The notes under the pieces: generated by a model
The model's database searches: none
Told to the model about the DNA's origin: nothing
The model's input: the letters and a program-made list of their open reading frames with translations, nothing else
NCBI GenBank assembly: GCA_000697665.1
Contig: KL197738.1
Coordinates: forward strand, 242,388 to 295,127
DNA: 52,740 nt
Source: Jaapia argillacea MUCL 33604
Lineage: Eukaryota > Basidiomycota > Agaricomycetes > Jaapiales > Jaapiaceae
Direction of reading: 5' to 3'
Shown here: in pieces, positions 22,723-35,405 of the stretch
How the letters are laid out: each line of letters begins with the position of its first letter
How positions within the stretch are numbered: the stretch's first letter is position 1
Translations under genes and position numbers: made by a program

Positions 22723-24873
22723 ATGGCTGCGTCTTTGCCCATACCGATATACACGTCTTTGGACGAGGTTTACTCCAGTCTTGGAACAGCAACCAACCAT
22801 GCGTGAGTTCCTCAAAAATTTCGTGAATTTTCTCGTTGAATTCAACGAGGAGATTGTAGAGTTAGATGGAATGACCTCGCTGAAGAGTTTGAGAATCGGT
22901 TCGGTCGGAAGCCAGCGTTCATAGCCAGAGCTCCCGGACGAGTCAAGTATGTAACCTTTCATCCAGGATTTCCAAAGCAAGAGCCTCGAATTAACCCAAC
23001 CTTCACAGTCTAATCGGCGAACACATCGACTACGCCCTTTTCGGTGTCTTCCCAGCTGCAGTCGAACGAGACATCCTAATCGCTTGCGCTCCGCGATCCG
23101 CCTCCTCTTACGCCTCTTACACACCAGCTTCCAACGAACCATCAATGGAACAAGAAAGAGGCCGAGTAGCAGATCCCGAACCTCTACATCTGCCTGGATT
23201 CGTCGTCGCCGAAAACTTGCGGCACGAGAAATATCCCAGAAAGACTTTCGCTCCGATGCGCGGGATGTCGACCTCGAAGCTTTTGGATGAACCTACGGAG
23301 GAGGATGTGAGAGCTGAGGAGTGGATGTTGGATATCGATAAAGGGAGGCTGGCTTGGGAGAGTTATGTCAAGGCCGGGTACTACGTTCGTCCTCCACTCC
23401 CCTGAAACCGGTCTTCGCTGATCTCTCTTCGCTCACACCAGGGTGTCCTCAACCGCTTCTTCCCGCCCACGTCCCTCGTAACAACCACCAACCCCCACCC
23501 CATACCCGTCGACATGCTGGTGACGGGCACTGTCCCCGCGGGTTCTGGACTCTCATCGAGCGCCGCTATGGTCGTAGCGTCTACCCTCGCCTTCCTCGCT
23601 GTCAACGGGAAGTTGCAGGGTATCAGTAAAGGCGAACTCGTAGAGATGGCTATGGAGAACGAGCAACGAGTCGGAGTGAATAGCGGAGGGTGAGCACGAT
23701 TCCTTCCCTTCGTCGGACTCGCGGGTTGACTTACTAGTGACCGCTGTTGTTAGAATGGATCAAGCAGCATCCGTGATCTCGACAACGAACTCCGCGCTCC
23801 ATATCACCTTCTTCCCTAAACTCGCAGCCGAACCCATCCCACTCCCCGGATCTGTCTCTTCCTCTGCAGCAAGCTCGCACGCAGTTTTCATCATCGCAAA
23901 CTCCCTCGTGGTCTCTGACAAGGTGGTCCACTCCAAAACTCGTTACAACCTTCGAGTCGTAGAAACTCTGGTCTCTGCTCGTATCCTCGCTCTCCGTCTC
24001 GGCATCTCCGTTGGTAAGAACGAGAAGGTCACGTTGAGGGAGGTATTGGGGAGGTGGTTGGGTGCGAAGGAGGTCAAGGGTGGTCAGGAGGAGGTGGACG
24101 TGGAGAAGCTCAGGGACGGATTGGAGAGAATTGGGGAGGAGGTCGAGAAACTAAGGCCTGAAGGAAAAGGGGATGAGGAGGAGCTAGGTGTCACCCTAGG
24201 AGAGATGATACAGATGTCTGGTTTGTCCGAGGAGGAATTCAACGAATTGTACTTAAGCTGGGTCAATGGTGCGTCGTCCAACCAATTCCTCCCATAACTC
24301 TTCCTCAGTTGAAGCTTGAATACCTTAGTGGAAGCGACGCATTTCCAACTTTACAAGCGCTCCAAACACGTCTTCTCAGAAGCCCTCCGCGTCCTCCAAT
24401 TCCGCGATGTCTGTCTCCGCTCCGCGACATCGTCAATCACAACGCAGTCCACTCTCGAAGAGTTGGGCGCGCTGATGAACGAATCGCAAGAGAGCTGTTC
24501 GAAGCTCTTCGAGTGTTCTTGTCCTGAGTTGGACGAACTCACCCGGTTAGCTAGGGAAGCAGGTGCTTACGGGAGTCGGTTGACGGGTCTGTACCAACCT
24601 TCTTGTATTTCACTGAATTTCGACTCACGTTTACTGTTATTTACAGGTGCTGGATGGGGAGGCTGTACTGTCTCGCTCGTCGCTGAGTCGGACGTCGATT
24701 CATTCATATCAAAGATCAAGAAAGCCTACGCTCCGTACCACAATCTTGAAGGAGAAGCTCTCCATGAAGTCATCTTTGCGACAAAGCCCAGCAGCGGCGC
24801 TTGTGGTAAGCCGTTCACAGTTGTCTCGGGCTTACTCCGACTCACCCCCCTTACAGTGTATAAATTCGAGTGA
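22723..24873 (+). CDS. GAL1: Galactokinase
   Basis: Phosphorylates galactose to galactose-1-phosphate in the Leloir pathway; cytosolic GHMP kinase. Eight exons (22723-22802, 22860-22946, 23009-23385, 23442-23689, 23755-24268, 24329-24586, 24647-24805, 24857-24873) total 1740 nt and give 579 aa with every join in frame. Family signatures appear in order: galactose-binding FIARAPGRVNLIGEHIDY across the exon 2/3 border, ATP-binding VPAGSGLSSSAAM in exon 4, NSGGMDQAAS with the predicted catalytic Asp across exons 4/5, and GAGWGGCTVSL in exons 6/7. The Ser-Ala pair missing from the yeast sensor Gal3 is present, so this should be an active enzyme. Exon 5 holds a charged insertion (EEVDVEKLRDGLERIGEEVE region) that helps make it longer than yeast Gal1. 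Convergent with the Zn2Cys6 gene. Confidence 0.95.
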
Positions 24874-25252
24874 ACTGAACAGTGCCGTGGCGATCCAATC
24901 AATTTTATGTATAAGTAATGTATCACCGGTTCTTTACACCTGAATAGAAGTCGAGTTGGGGAATCACCAATATACATACGAATACAGTATAGACACTTGA
25001 GAGAGCAGGAGGTGGGATTATCTAGGCTAAGTAACGGGGTAAAGGGATACACGATGTTGAAGGAACCACTTGAACCTAGTGCTACAAAGCGTCATACAAC
25101 GGTGAAGGTCTATCGGTCGGGCTTCGAGCTATGGGGGTGGTGGGCTTGCTGTGAGAGGTTGCTCACGCTCGTAATGTAAGTGCCCCAGTCGTCCAACCTT
25201 ACAAGACAGATGGTGAACTTCCCCGCCTAGGTCAAAAAAATTTTGGCGGAAC
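24874..25252. other. Convergent 3' intergenic space
   Basis: About 380 bases between the galactokinase stop and the stop of the Zn2Cys6 factor on the other strand. It should hold both 3' ends. No coding or RNA feature was seen; no strong poly(A) signal can be singled out. Confidence 0.5.
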
Positions 25253-28200
25253 TCACTCAAATCCGGTTGGAGCGTTGGACCACATGGTGATAGTGTCATT
25301 GTTCACAAAAGGTTGGGACTGTTGGGCGGTGCCGATTCCGTCGGAGTACATAGGCGGATGTTGTTGATATTGTTGTGGTGGAGCATTGGAAGATTGGAGG
25401 TAGGATCCGGGATATCCTGATAGCATTTGTTCGTACATGAGCGGGTCCATCTGGAACATCGATGATAGGGAGTCGATGCCGTTCGAATGGAGACTAGCCG
25501 CGGAGGAGTTTTGACCGGATGGACCCGAAGCCATAGACGTCCCTCCATACCACATGTTGTCCTGCGAGTTGAGCGGAGGTTGGTTTTGAATTGGCATCTC
25601 AAAGCCAGGGTGGAGCGGAAGGCGGCCTAACTCCGCGCTGTGGATCGGCAGTGTAAATATACTCGAGGAGGTGGAAGAATTCGCTGTCGTCCGCTGTGTT
25701 GATGTTGCCGACGGTGCACCTTGGTCTCTGGACACACGTCGAGATCCCGCAATCACTCGTGTTCCATCGGATGGTGAAGGGGCCGAGGAGGGCATGTCCC
25801 CCGCTGAGGTTGACGATGAGTGCGCAGAACGAGGGCTGTCAGACTCGCGGTCTCGTTTGTAAGGGGCAGGGCTGCTTTGTGGCAGGGGAAGCTCGCCAAC
25901 CGTAGCTAGTTCGCAAAGAACATCCCTGAAACACAAGTCAGTCCGCTGCGATAAGCACAAATTTGAGCAAGCCAACCATAAGCGACCAGCGGAGTGAAAG
26001 CTACAGATGATCACAAATTAGTATACATGGATTGAGAGGCGAAGGGACCTTACCGATGCTCAGACATCTTGAGCAGTTGCATGCATTTGTGGACCTCCGT
26101 CATTTCTTTGGCCGGATCGGTGGAAAGCCCAGAACGTTTACCTCCCCAAATGTTCAACAGGAGGACGATAGCGGCGCTAAAGACGGGCATCTATAGGAGG
26201 ACCGGATAAAAAATACTACACGGAATAGATGAGGGGAAAGGGCTTACTAGTAGATGAGGATAACCTTCCATGGGATCCGACCGCTTCCGCAATACATCAA
26301 CGACGTGACTGCATGAGCGGGCCGCGTTTGTACATATGGCGAGGGATGGGAAGGACAAAGGGGAAGGTTTGCGGGGAAGAGGGATAAAGGGACGATGGAC
26401 CAGGATTTGAAGGTGATAATAATGGCAATACAAGTTCGCGGATTGTTTGAAGAAAACCAACGTTTCTCGAGTCGGGTCCCAACGCACTAGAAGGCCATGG
26501 TAAGGTAATACACATACGCATTAGCAAGAACTCACAATGATCAGGTACAGAGTCGATCCATTTGTTCAATGCCGAGTCGAGTTCGGCAACTATGTGTTGC
26601 TCCCATTGTTGGCCGACAAAACCTAACAATACTCGCGACTTGTTGATGGAATACTATCCGAGGGGGTCAATCGAATGGGACAACATGATCTCGCAATACC
26701 AAGCTTACGATAGTTCGGAGAGCGAAGGCGAGTATTTGGTTCAGCTTCAAGTAGCTATTGAAGAATGCGATCTTGGACGGCTTCCCTTCTGGTTGCTTGA
26801 AAGCCGTTTTAGGATCCCCCGTTTCCCAATACTCGTCATCAACTTCGACGGGGAAGTCAAGGTCAAAGCTGTGAGAAATCATGTCATCAATGATGGAACA
26901 CGATGGTTACACGGATTAAGCTTACTCCTCGTCTTGTATTGCACATGGCCTGCCGAGGGCTGAACTGTAGAACCGATCGAGTGAAACAAGGATCCTGATT
27001 CGAGAAAAAAAATTTGAGCAACGGATGCTAAGGAAAATCGTCGAAGCTGACCAGAAGGCGCGTTTCCACATTTCGTCTTCGACGGTAAGGGTTTGGCTGT
27101 ATACCTTCCTCCGATGCGCGCCAACATCTTGGGCCAATCGCAATCCGATGCCTGCCATGGTCCAACAACCTTGAGGCGCCGAGGATCCTTGGAGGAAGAA
27201 TACGGATAACTGTAGTAAGAGGTCAGGCGAGTCCCCAAGGGTCAAATCAGACGAAAAAGCTAACACAGTAGAGTTGGACATCAAAAAGACAGGGAGGAGA
27301 TAGCAGGGACTTTCGAATGATTTGCGCTTGGCTAAACCATTTCCATCCAGCGGAATGAATATTGTTCGTTCCCTCCATAAGCACGCGAGGATCGTTCGAC
27401 CACCTCGCTCCGACGGCGCATACAGCGAGCAGGACCGAGGCGAAACCGTCATTAGTGAGGTGTAGGCCCTCTGCGACATTCTTCTCGAAGGTTGGGCGGT
27501 GGAAGAGCGGGTAATAGACGTTCGTATATTTGAAGTAGAGATCCACAAGGGATTCGACGAGTCCCTCAGCCGGAAAATCGAAACCCGGATCACCATCGAG
27601 GAATATATTTTTCTCCCACTAAGAGAAGCTTTAATTCCGCCACCGTGAACGATTGTGAGCAGGCACGTACCGGGAATAGATTCCAAAACTCGGGTCGCTT
27701 AGCGGCAAACTGAGGGTCCGCTGATTTCATGTTATCCAAAGGAATCACCTCTTCTCCCGAGTATTCATTTTTCATGTCGATGGCGGTTTGAATGAGCATG
27801 ACACCGCTGGACTTTCCAAAGAATCGGTGGCTGTTGGGATTGATGGATAACTTCTTAAGTTGTTCCAAAAGGCTGGTGTTCATGTATTCATCGTCGCTCG
27901 GATCGAGCTCGTCTTGATCGATTTGGTTCGAGCCAGAGGGGTTTGGGACTCCACGTAAGGGTGCACAAGGACTAGCCTGACCAGACGATTGGCCGTTGAC
28001 CTTTCCTGCAGAACGCCCCTTTTCTGCGGACATCTTCAACCAACTGTCCCTATCGAGTTGACCACCAAGCTCTTGGCTGAAGTCAGCGTCGGGGCAAAGC
28101 TGGGACGATCATAAACGACCAGGAAGGGTGCATATATCGATTGAACGTACCTTCGACAGCAACTTCTCCATCTTCTCCAAACGATTTTCCAGACTCTCCA

Positions 28201-28638
28201 CATATCTATTGCCCCGATGAGTCCCTGCCAAATGAGCGGCGGGAAAAGCAACATACCCTTTTGGAGGACCCCGTTTCTAACATCCGTGTAATCAGTTTCT
28301 GGCAAGTCAAGGTATAGAACTTCCATCTCACCTTCGCCGCTTCAACATAGGTACACTCGAAATTATAAGCTATACAATTCGAGCACCGATTGTTCGGCAT
28401 TTGACCGCCATCGCCTAAAGACATCCCAATTTGAGAGGGGGCGTCCCGCTAGATTATCAGATTGCGCTTACATCGAACTGCAGGTCCCCAGGTCAGCCAA
28501 AGGAGAGGAATAAGATCTGGGGTGGTACTTGCTTTTCTTCCGTCTACACACATCGCAAGCTCGCTGCACTCTCCGTTTCTTCGACCCCTGGGTCGTGTGA
28601 GATTCCCCATCTTGATAATCCTCTTCAGCGGACGACAT
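25253..28638 (-). CDS. Zn2Cys6 fungal transcription factor with Fungal_trans domain
   Basis: Nuclear DNA-binding regulator of about 870-880 aa spread over at least 12 exons. The zinc cluster is built from three exons: 28638-28533 (ending RACDVCRRKK), a 6-nt exon at 28472-28477 (adds Ile-Arg and the first base of Cys) and the exon from 28414 (DGGQMPNNRCSNCIAYNFEC). This gives the six Cys of a standard cluster. Next comes KRGPPKGYVESLENRLEKM, a linker and short coiled coil, then an acidic stretch. The middle domain (PF04082) shows YYPLFHRPTFEKN, AVGARWSNDPR, AGIGLRLAQDVGAHR and SLDRFYSSALGRPCAIQDED. The C-terminus (25253-25970) is Ser/Gln/Asn/Pro-rich and resembles an activation region. An in-frame ATG at 28701 could extend the N-terminus by 21 aa. 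The regulated pathway is unknown; closeness to GAL1 alone does not show it controls galactose use. Confidence 0.92.
28472..28477 (-). other. Six-nucleotide microexon of the Zn2Cys6 gene
   Basis: Bases TTCGAT on the minus strand, preceded by CTGCAG and followed by GTAAGC. The upstream intron (28478-28532, 55 nt) starts with GCAAGT and is therefore of the GC-AG class; the downstream intron (28415-28471, 57 nt) is GT-AG. Skipping this exon keeps the reading frame but removes Ile, Arg and the third zinc-ligand Cys. Confidence 0.8.
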
Positions 28639-29361
28639 ATTCGGGAGTTCAGACAAGTATCGGGATGAAGCGCGAAGTGTCGTCAGTGCAAACTCGGGCA
28701 CAGCTTCAAACGAGTGATCGCCCGTAAAGTCCTCGAGTCAGGCGATTTATAAAGCAGACAAGAAAGGGTTCCACCTTCCGACGTAAACCGCGCGAACCCT
28801 GCAGGCCGCGGTTTCATGAGATTACGAAGCCTCTCGGCTCATACCAAGTCAGACGGACGTGGAGACTGCGGCACCGTGTCAGCAACGTATTGAAATCTTG
28901 TTGATCGTCACGTCCGTCCCGTTCAATCAGACTCTAGGGTAGTAAAATGATGAGACCATAGCCAATTCAATATTTATCAGCGCAGCACAATCTCGACATG
29001 CGCAGAGGTACACAGCGCTTCCCATTAGCATCGAGACTAAGTATTTACTGCCGTGATTATAGTACAACAATTGTGGGTGGTTGGATGAGGGGGAAGGAGA
29101 GATGATAATGCGACAAGGGGATGATGAGTGCGACGAAAGTGATGCAGCAACGATTCGATGGTAGAAACAGGGGGGGGGGGGTGTTACGAGAAACACACAA
29201 TTGCACAGAATGCATGGGGATGTTCTCGCCCAGCAAAATAGAGAGATGTAGAGAACCGATAGCAAGAAGAGGAGAGACGGGACGAAACATGATACCGAAA
29301 AAGAAAATAGTTTGCGATGTCCAACGTAACATGGCTGGGGGAACGTTGAGTACCAAAGCCC
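28639..29361. other. Region between the Zn2Cys6 start and the DUF3295 stop
   Basis: About 720 bases holding the Zn2Cys6 promoter side and the 3' end of the next minus-strand gene. No gene supported. A run of ten G lies near 29171. Confidence 0.5.
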
Positions 29362-32137
29362 TTACCATCCTGAATAATGATAATCATCCGCCCAACTCCT
29401 ATTGCGAGCCATCGCTTGCTTCTTCCTCGCCTCCCTCTCAACCCTCTCTCCTTCATTCCCACTCTGACTCGCCTCGTCTGTATGCCTCGAAGTCTGACCA
29501 TTCGCATTCCCACCATTCGCCTCACCGGAAACCACATTCGCCGTCACAGTCGTCAAAGGCCTCAACCCATTCCCAAGTAACCCATGCCTCCTCGCACCCC
29601 CAGTCATGTTAATCTTACTCACTTGTCTCTCCCACAACAAATTCCTCCTCAAACTCTCCGACAACTCAGTCGCCAACATCTGCCTCCGTGTAGTTCTCGG
29701 CGTCATCGGTTCAGCAGGAGCAGGTAAGTTATACGGGTGGCCTAGAGCAATAGGTGCCGTAGCGACGCTAGTCAACGTAGGCCTTTGCTGCTGGTTCGGC
29801 GCGCGACGTTCAGGGGATCGTTGAGTATCAGGTGGTGGCATGGTCGTACGACGCCTCGGCCCGGCGAGAGCAGCCAACTTCTGCTGCGCCAAACTAGTCG
29901 AAACTTGAATAGTGTTATCAGCTGCGGATTCATCCTCCGTATCCGTATCTTCTTCTAGCTCTTCACCTTGAGGTCGACCCTTCGGTCGATACCCATTCCC
30001 ACTAGTCCCCCCAGGAACAGGCGCCGTCACTTGTACCTTTGCCTGCTGCGGCAAAGCCGCCGAACTCTTACTCGTCTGCAACGGCATCCGCATCCCAATC
30101 GCAGTCCCACTAGAACTGCTCCTCTGCAGTTGCCTCGTATGCTGCGTAATGTCATCCGAAGAGAACCGAGAACGATAAGGATGATTAAGGGGGAAGATTG
30201 TAGGATCGGGATTTAGGAGTTGAGATAATAAGCCGGATTGTGTACGTTGTAACTGCGAATACGATCGTTTCGGTAATTTGGCGAACATATCGCGTTGTCG
30301 CTGCGCCTCCAAAGCAGCCTCTCGTAACTTCACCTCCTCTTTCGTAAGTTTTTTGCTGGTAGAGGGAGCAGGTTTTCGCACTTCCTCGTGGCTGAGATCT
30401 TCGGATTCCCAAGAATCTTCATCAGAATCCGTAGTCTCGTATTCTGAAGAAGTGCTGACGACGATACCCCGACGAGGCGGAAGCTCCGAACGTCGTTGAT
30501 CCTGCGATGGTCGTGCAGCCGCAGCTGGAGGTACAGGTGGCGGACCCATAGGCGACACCTTGCGAGGAGCGCCATTGCCGTTTACAACCGGAGGAGACCG
30601 TTTTGTGGCAGGAGAAACGGCGGGTGGACTCTTCGGATCCTGATCAGAAGCTGGGCGACCGTCGGACCCGCCGTTCGTGCCCTGTTTCGATCCAGCCGAC
30701 GAAGTAGAACCGATCCTAAACATTGGTCGAGCTTTCGGTGCAGCACTAGCTTTGGGAGCAGCGCCAGCTTTGGGAGCAGGCGCCGCACTGGTAGTAGCTG
30801 CATTCTGGGTGGCAGTGGACTTGCGTTGGGCAGCTGCAGCTGCAGCGTTATGGTGGGTAGGACGCTGAGTCTGCGTCCTATGCATCCCAGGTCTTGTAGG
30901 ACGTGGATGACCAACAGCCGCCTCCTTTCCCCTTCTCTTGCCAAGAGCAGAAGCTGACCTTCTCGAGACATTACTCTCCTTTCCGATACTTCCATCCTTC
31001 CCAGATGCGTTACTCTGTCGACTACCTGTCGATGTAGCAGACGTTCCACTCCCAACTTCCAGTAAATCAGGGGGGTTGACCAGGGTGGATGGCTCTCCTC
31101 GCTCTGGAGACTCCTTATCCGGAGATTCTGACTGGAGGAAGAACCGACGACGGTCAGACAGTTTGAGCGTTTCGTCGCGGCCATTGGTACCCCGGGAAGT
31201 TGAAGGAGATGATAGCGGAGGGAGCCCAGACAAGACGGTCCCTTTCGAAGAAGGACCAGGCGGAAGAAGGGAAAGAGGGGTCCCAGAACTCGTTAGAAGA
31301 GGAGGGTTAGAGGTTAGATGAGGAGTTGCAGGTGGTGTGGGATGCGGGGTTGGATTAACGATCACGACGCGAGGGAATAAAGTAGATGCTTGGGGGGTGG
31401 AAGGCGCGGAGATGCGAGGCTCGACGACGACGACGGGCAATGTGTTTTCAGCCTTTTCGTGCGGCGCTGCAATCGCTGCCGGTGTAGGAGCAGGAGGTTG
31501 TTCAATGGAAGGGGATCGCTGAGGGGAGACGGGAACCACCAACTTGTCGGGAAGGATCTCGCAGATAATTCTGCCGACGTGCGACCCAGTCCGAGGACGT
31601 CGAGAGGGGAGATGACTCGAGCTCAGATGCGACGATGAGATTACTGATGGGGATGATGGGTGCGGAGATGCTACGTGCGCACCATAATGGCGTGGTGGGG
31701 AGGAAGGCGTTGGGGGACCGGGAGGGAGGAGCAAAGCAGACGCTGCTCAAAAAGGTCAGACAAAGGATTGGCCAGGAACATCATAATGAACGTACCGAAG
31801 AAGCCCACTGTACCGCCAGGATCTGGAGTTGGAACTCGAGTCGGGGACTCCGAGTTCGCTACCGAGAGTTGGGAACTCGGGGTCGACGGAGCACTGGAGT
31901 GTGCAAGGGCCATCTCCCTGTACCACAATCTCCAGGATATATTTTCGAGTCTCCGCCCGTCCTGCAGAGACTCCTTGCATTTTGTGAAGACTGCAAGAGA
32001 AAAGGGTTACGACTGAATGTAATCCGAGGGTGACGGAACATACGCGTCCATAGATTTGAGAGAGTATCTCCTCCCTCCAAATCCTTGAGGACATCCGAGG
32101 CCAAAGATAATACAGGTGATGGAAATTGGCCTATCAT
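29362..32137 (-). CDS. DUF1752 (areA GATA-like) / DUF3295 regulatory protein
   Basis: Three exons, 32137-32044, 31990-31796 and 31742-29362, joined in frame to 889 aa. Exons 1 and 2 together make the areA GATA-like (DUF1752) motif: LSNLWTLFTKCKESLQDG, then RRLENISWRLWYREM. This motif is split by intron 1, so a gene finder starting in the long exon would miss it. The long exon is Ser/Pro/Ala-rich and disordered, then carries the DUF3295 blocks: EYETTDSDEDSWESE, LREAALEAQRQRDMFAKLPK, RSYSQLQRTQSGLLSQLLNP, TRRQMLATELSESLRRNLLW and the terminal DDYHYSGW. Ascomycete proteins with this layout are linked to nutrient signalling (Mks1-like); the role here is inferred from that. Nuclear or cytosolic; no membrane segment. 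Confidence 0.92.
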
Positions 32138-35100
32138 TGAGAAGAGAAAGGAGTGAAAAGGCGATAGAGTCGATAGAATAAAGGGAAAGAAAGATGGGGT
32201 TCAGATGAGGGCGGATGGACCGTTGACGAGGGGATATTTAGGAACGTGCTTAGCCACGAGCAGACGGGGACCTCAGGATTATGAGGTACGATTGAGGGTT
32301 CGGCACGGAGGCACGGAGCCGCTGGACGACGACGGGGACAGCGACGGCGAGGCAACTGGTAGTCGCAGTGACGCTAATATTTACGGTGGGATTGGTACGG
32401 TTGAAATGAGGATATGCTTGAGCATCACGGGGAATGAGCAGCAACTGGAATGGCTCTCCGGACCGAATCAAGAAATCATCTGCTACTCGCTTGTCCTCCC
32501 ATTACGTAATCTGCTATATATGTCCCCGCCGGAATCTCACACGCCCTAGACCACACTAGCCAATCACAAATTTTATCAGCCCAATTTTCCTCCGAGGTGT
32601 CTGCCACGGACATCCGCCACCGTGCTGCCTCGTTCCCAACAATCACCGTCACCTGAACACCCCTCGAGACTTTGCGGGTGCCATCTTTAAATTGTTGCTA
32701 TTCCAGATCTCTTCATTTTCATCCCTGCGTCACTATCCACTTCGTTTCCGCAGAGCAAACACGGCAGATCTACCTCGGACATGTGAGCTCCGTTTCTCGG
32801 ACATGAAACTCGCCAAATGCTGCGCGCCTTCGTCCTGTTTTGTGGCCGCCGTTGTTCAGCCTTGTTCAGCCCATCTCAGATTAACTCGCCCGCCCTGAGC
32901 GGGGGATTGCTGTGCAACCAGTGCCGTCGGAAACCAGAGAGGTCGATTTCAACCCGTCAGGCAGGTCCTTTTCACAACGCCCGGCACAGGTTCGCAGTTG
33001 TGTGGCAACAAGCGAGGAATTTTAGACGTGTGACCTGAGGGTGGCGACGAAACGGGACCAAACTATGAAATCCGGGTCGACGAGGGTCGATCCGGTCACA
33101 CAAAACCCCACAACCCAACCAACCGGCGGATCGCATGTTGTCCTGGGCACGCAATCCATCGGGGTGATGAACCAAAATGAGCACCCTCCAAAGACACGCG
33201 CCTCCTGGTGAACCCATGTTCTTGTACGACCAAAAAATCCAAGCTTGTGAAAACCCCTGCGTTGCGTTGACATATGACTTGAAAACGCACGTACACGGGA
33301 CAACGTTGCATTGAGATCTGTGCCTCCAGCGGTGAGATCTGTTGTCTCCAAAAGGATAACCCGGGTGAGATCTTGAGAAGAACCGACGAACGGCTCGACA
33401 ATACGTCGCCTTGTTCCATTCACCGCTGCCCGAAATAGAATAAAGCTCGAAAGAGTGAGCGCCTCGCTGACTTCGGATCTCTACCCCAATCAAAGTCTGG
33501 GGTAAGAATCAAGGTTCGTCCCTTCCCCACAAAGATCACGGGGTCGTCGTCGTGATGGGAGAGAAACGCGAAATGCACGCCTCAACAGCTGTGCAAGATG
33601 AACGAGGCTGCTTAGCGACCAAAGTTCATGCAACTAGTCAAAGCGGGTATGAGTATCGTCCGCAACCAACACGGCTAAACCCAATGGAACAAGGTCATGA
33701 CACGGAATGACAATACAACAGCGTAAGCCTTACCGTTTACCGTCATTGCCAACTCAAATTTCATCTTCAAATCACCAATTTTTACTTTTGGATTCGAGGA
33801 TCGTTAACATGAAGAGAGACCAGCAGACATAAAAGCGGTAAAACGACTTACCCCATAGACTATTGCATCATTCCGTCACTAAACGACTGCACGCGTGCAG
33901 AAATGATCGAGACGGAAACAACAATGCCATCCAATTTCATTTCGCCTTGGGTGACTTGTGGCAGGAAAGAAAAGCAAACAAGGCTTCATGTAAAGCTTGC
34001 TGGACAAGACTATGAACCCAAGACCCGGAATGAGGGCACGTTCCATTGGTCACCATCAACTTCCATCTTCATAACCGTCTGCAACGCCAAGCAACCTCGA
34101 AACGGTACCGAACCTACACGCTAAGAAAATTTGAGACAATCAATGATTCAGAACAGGATACAAACCCATGACGTACGCCAGAAAGTTACCGAGCGCCAAT
34201 GAGAGCATACACGGTGACTCGGTGACGAAGCGCTGCGCTTGACGCTGATCCCTGTGATTCGTTTCAAGATACCGGTGTTGCAGGAAGTTGAGGCGATGAG
34301 AGCATAAATTACGGTTGGTGGCGATAGAAGGGCTTGCAAGCTCAAGGAGTTGATAATGACTGTCTCAAAAGCAAATTGAGACCGGAAGGGCATCCTATTG
34401 GGACGCCGGGCTCGACGATACTTACGCGAAATTGCGACATACGCTGACATTTGGCGTTGGAGGTGTTGAACCAATACCAGAGTCAATTAAACGCGAAGGC
34501 GTCATCTTCATCTCGCAAACACAGGCAGAATGTCAAAACCCAGTTACAGAGGCGAGAACCAGCGAGAACCACTCTTTAGAAAATGCGTAGGTGACTGCGA
34601 TTGGACGAAAGCTGTTTATCAGAAGAACTCTTGATGAAGAACGCGATGGAACACCCACAGAGGCCGTCAAAACGTAACCATGCCGAATACAACCGAACCT
34701 GCTGCTACTGGCTTCAACTTCCCGATATGCCTGAGGGGTGATTGAATTGGCTCACCAAAGCATCACATTCAGCTGTCCGTGATTCGTGGTTGGCCCGTAG
34801 GGCAGTTGAAAGAAGTCTCTAGCACACAATCTATAATCCGAGACCACGCCTGGGGCTTAGAAGCTGAATGGGAGGGCGATGCTAGGCCTGAATTGTGAAG
34901 TCCGTTGGTTGTCAATCCCTCAAAGACATGGAGTGGAAGGGTTGAAAAGGGGGATGCAAAAAGTCGCAGAGGGGACAGCATAATTCCCACGCTTACTTAT
35001 TGCGTTCCCATGGCAATACCGCGCAATCCAACGCTCGCAACCCCAAACCCGACTCATTATTACTTGACAAGAATTTTTGTCAATCGAGTATTGCTCTCCT

Positions 35101-35405
35101 GCTTCGGTGATCTGATTTCCAGAGACCCATCGTAATGCTCAACACAACCAACGCCTTTTTTCTTTGGCAGAGGAGCCAATGTCATAAATACAAGTGTCAA
35201 TAATGCAAACGATACAGTGATCATGATAGCGACAGACGACAGTAATCGCGAAGCTACAGTGTCGTCGGGGTACCAGTGGAATATCTAAGTAGCACAAGGT
35301 CGACCAGTTAGTTCTCCAAGCACATGGGCGGGAACACAAGAATATAACTCACACATGCTACTAGTTCCGGCATACACCACGTTGGATAGATAGGCACTCC
35401 CGCCT
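32138..35405. other. Long stretch without a supported gene
   Basis: About 3.3 kb. Open frames are short, overlap on both strands and lack splice-joined continuation. Frames around 32205-32549 and 32972-33493 were examined and not accepted. No tRNA, LTR pair or long repeat was recognised. The first few hundred bases should contain the promoter of the DUF3295 gene. Confidence 0.45.

Noticed and set aside
22723-28638. A galactose gene cluster made of GAL1 and the Zn2Cys6 factor
   Set aside because: Only one Leloir enzyme is present and the factor's zinc region belongs to a broad basidiomycete type; adjacency alone does not support a regulatory link.
32205-32549. 114-codon plus-strand frame upstream of the DUF3295 gene
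   Set aside because: Overlaps equally long frames on the other strand, shows no domain, and lies where the promoter of the minus-strand gene should be.
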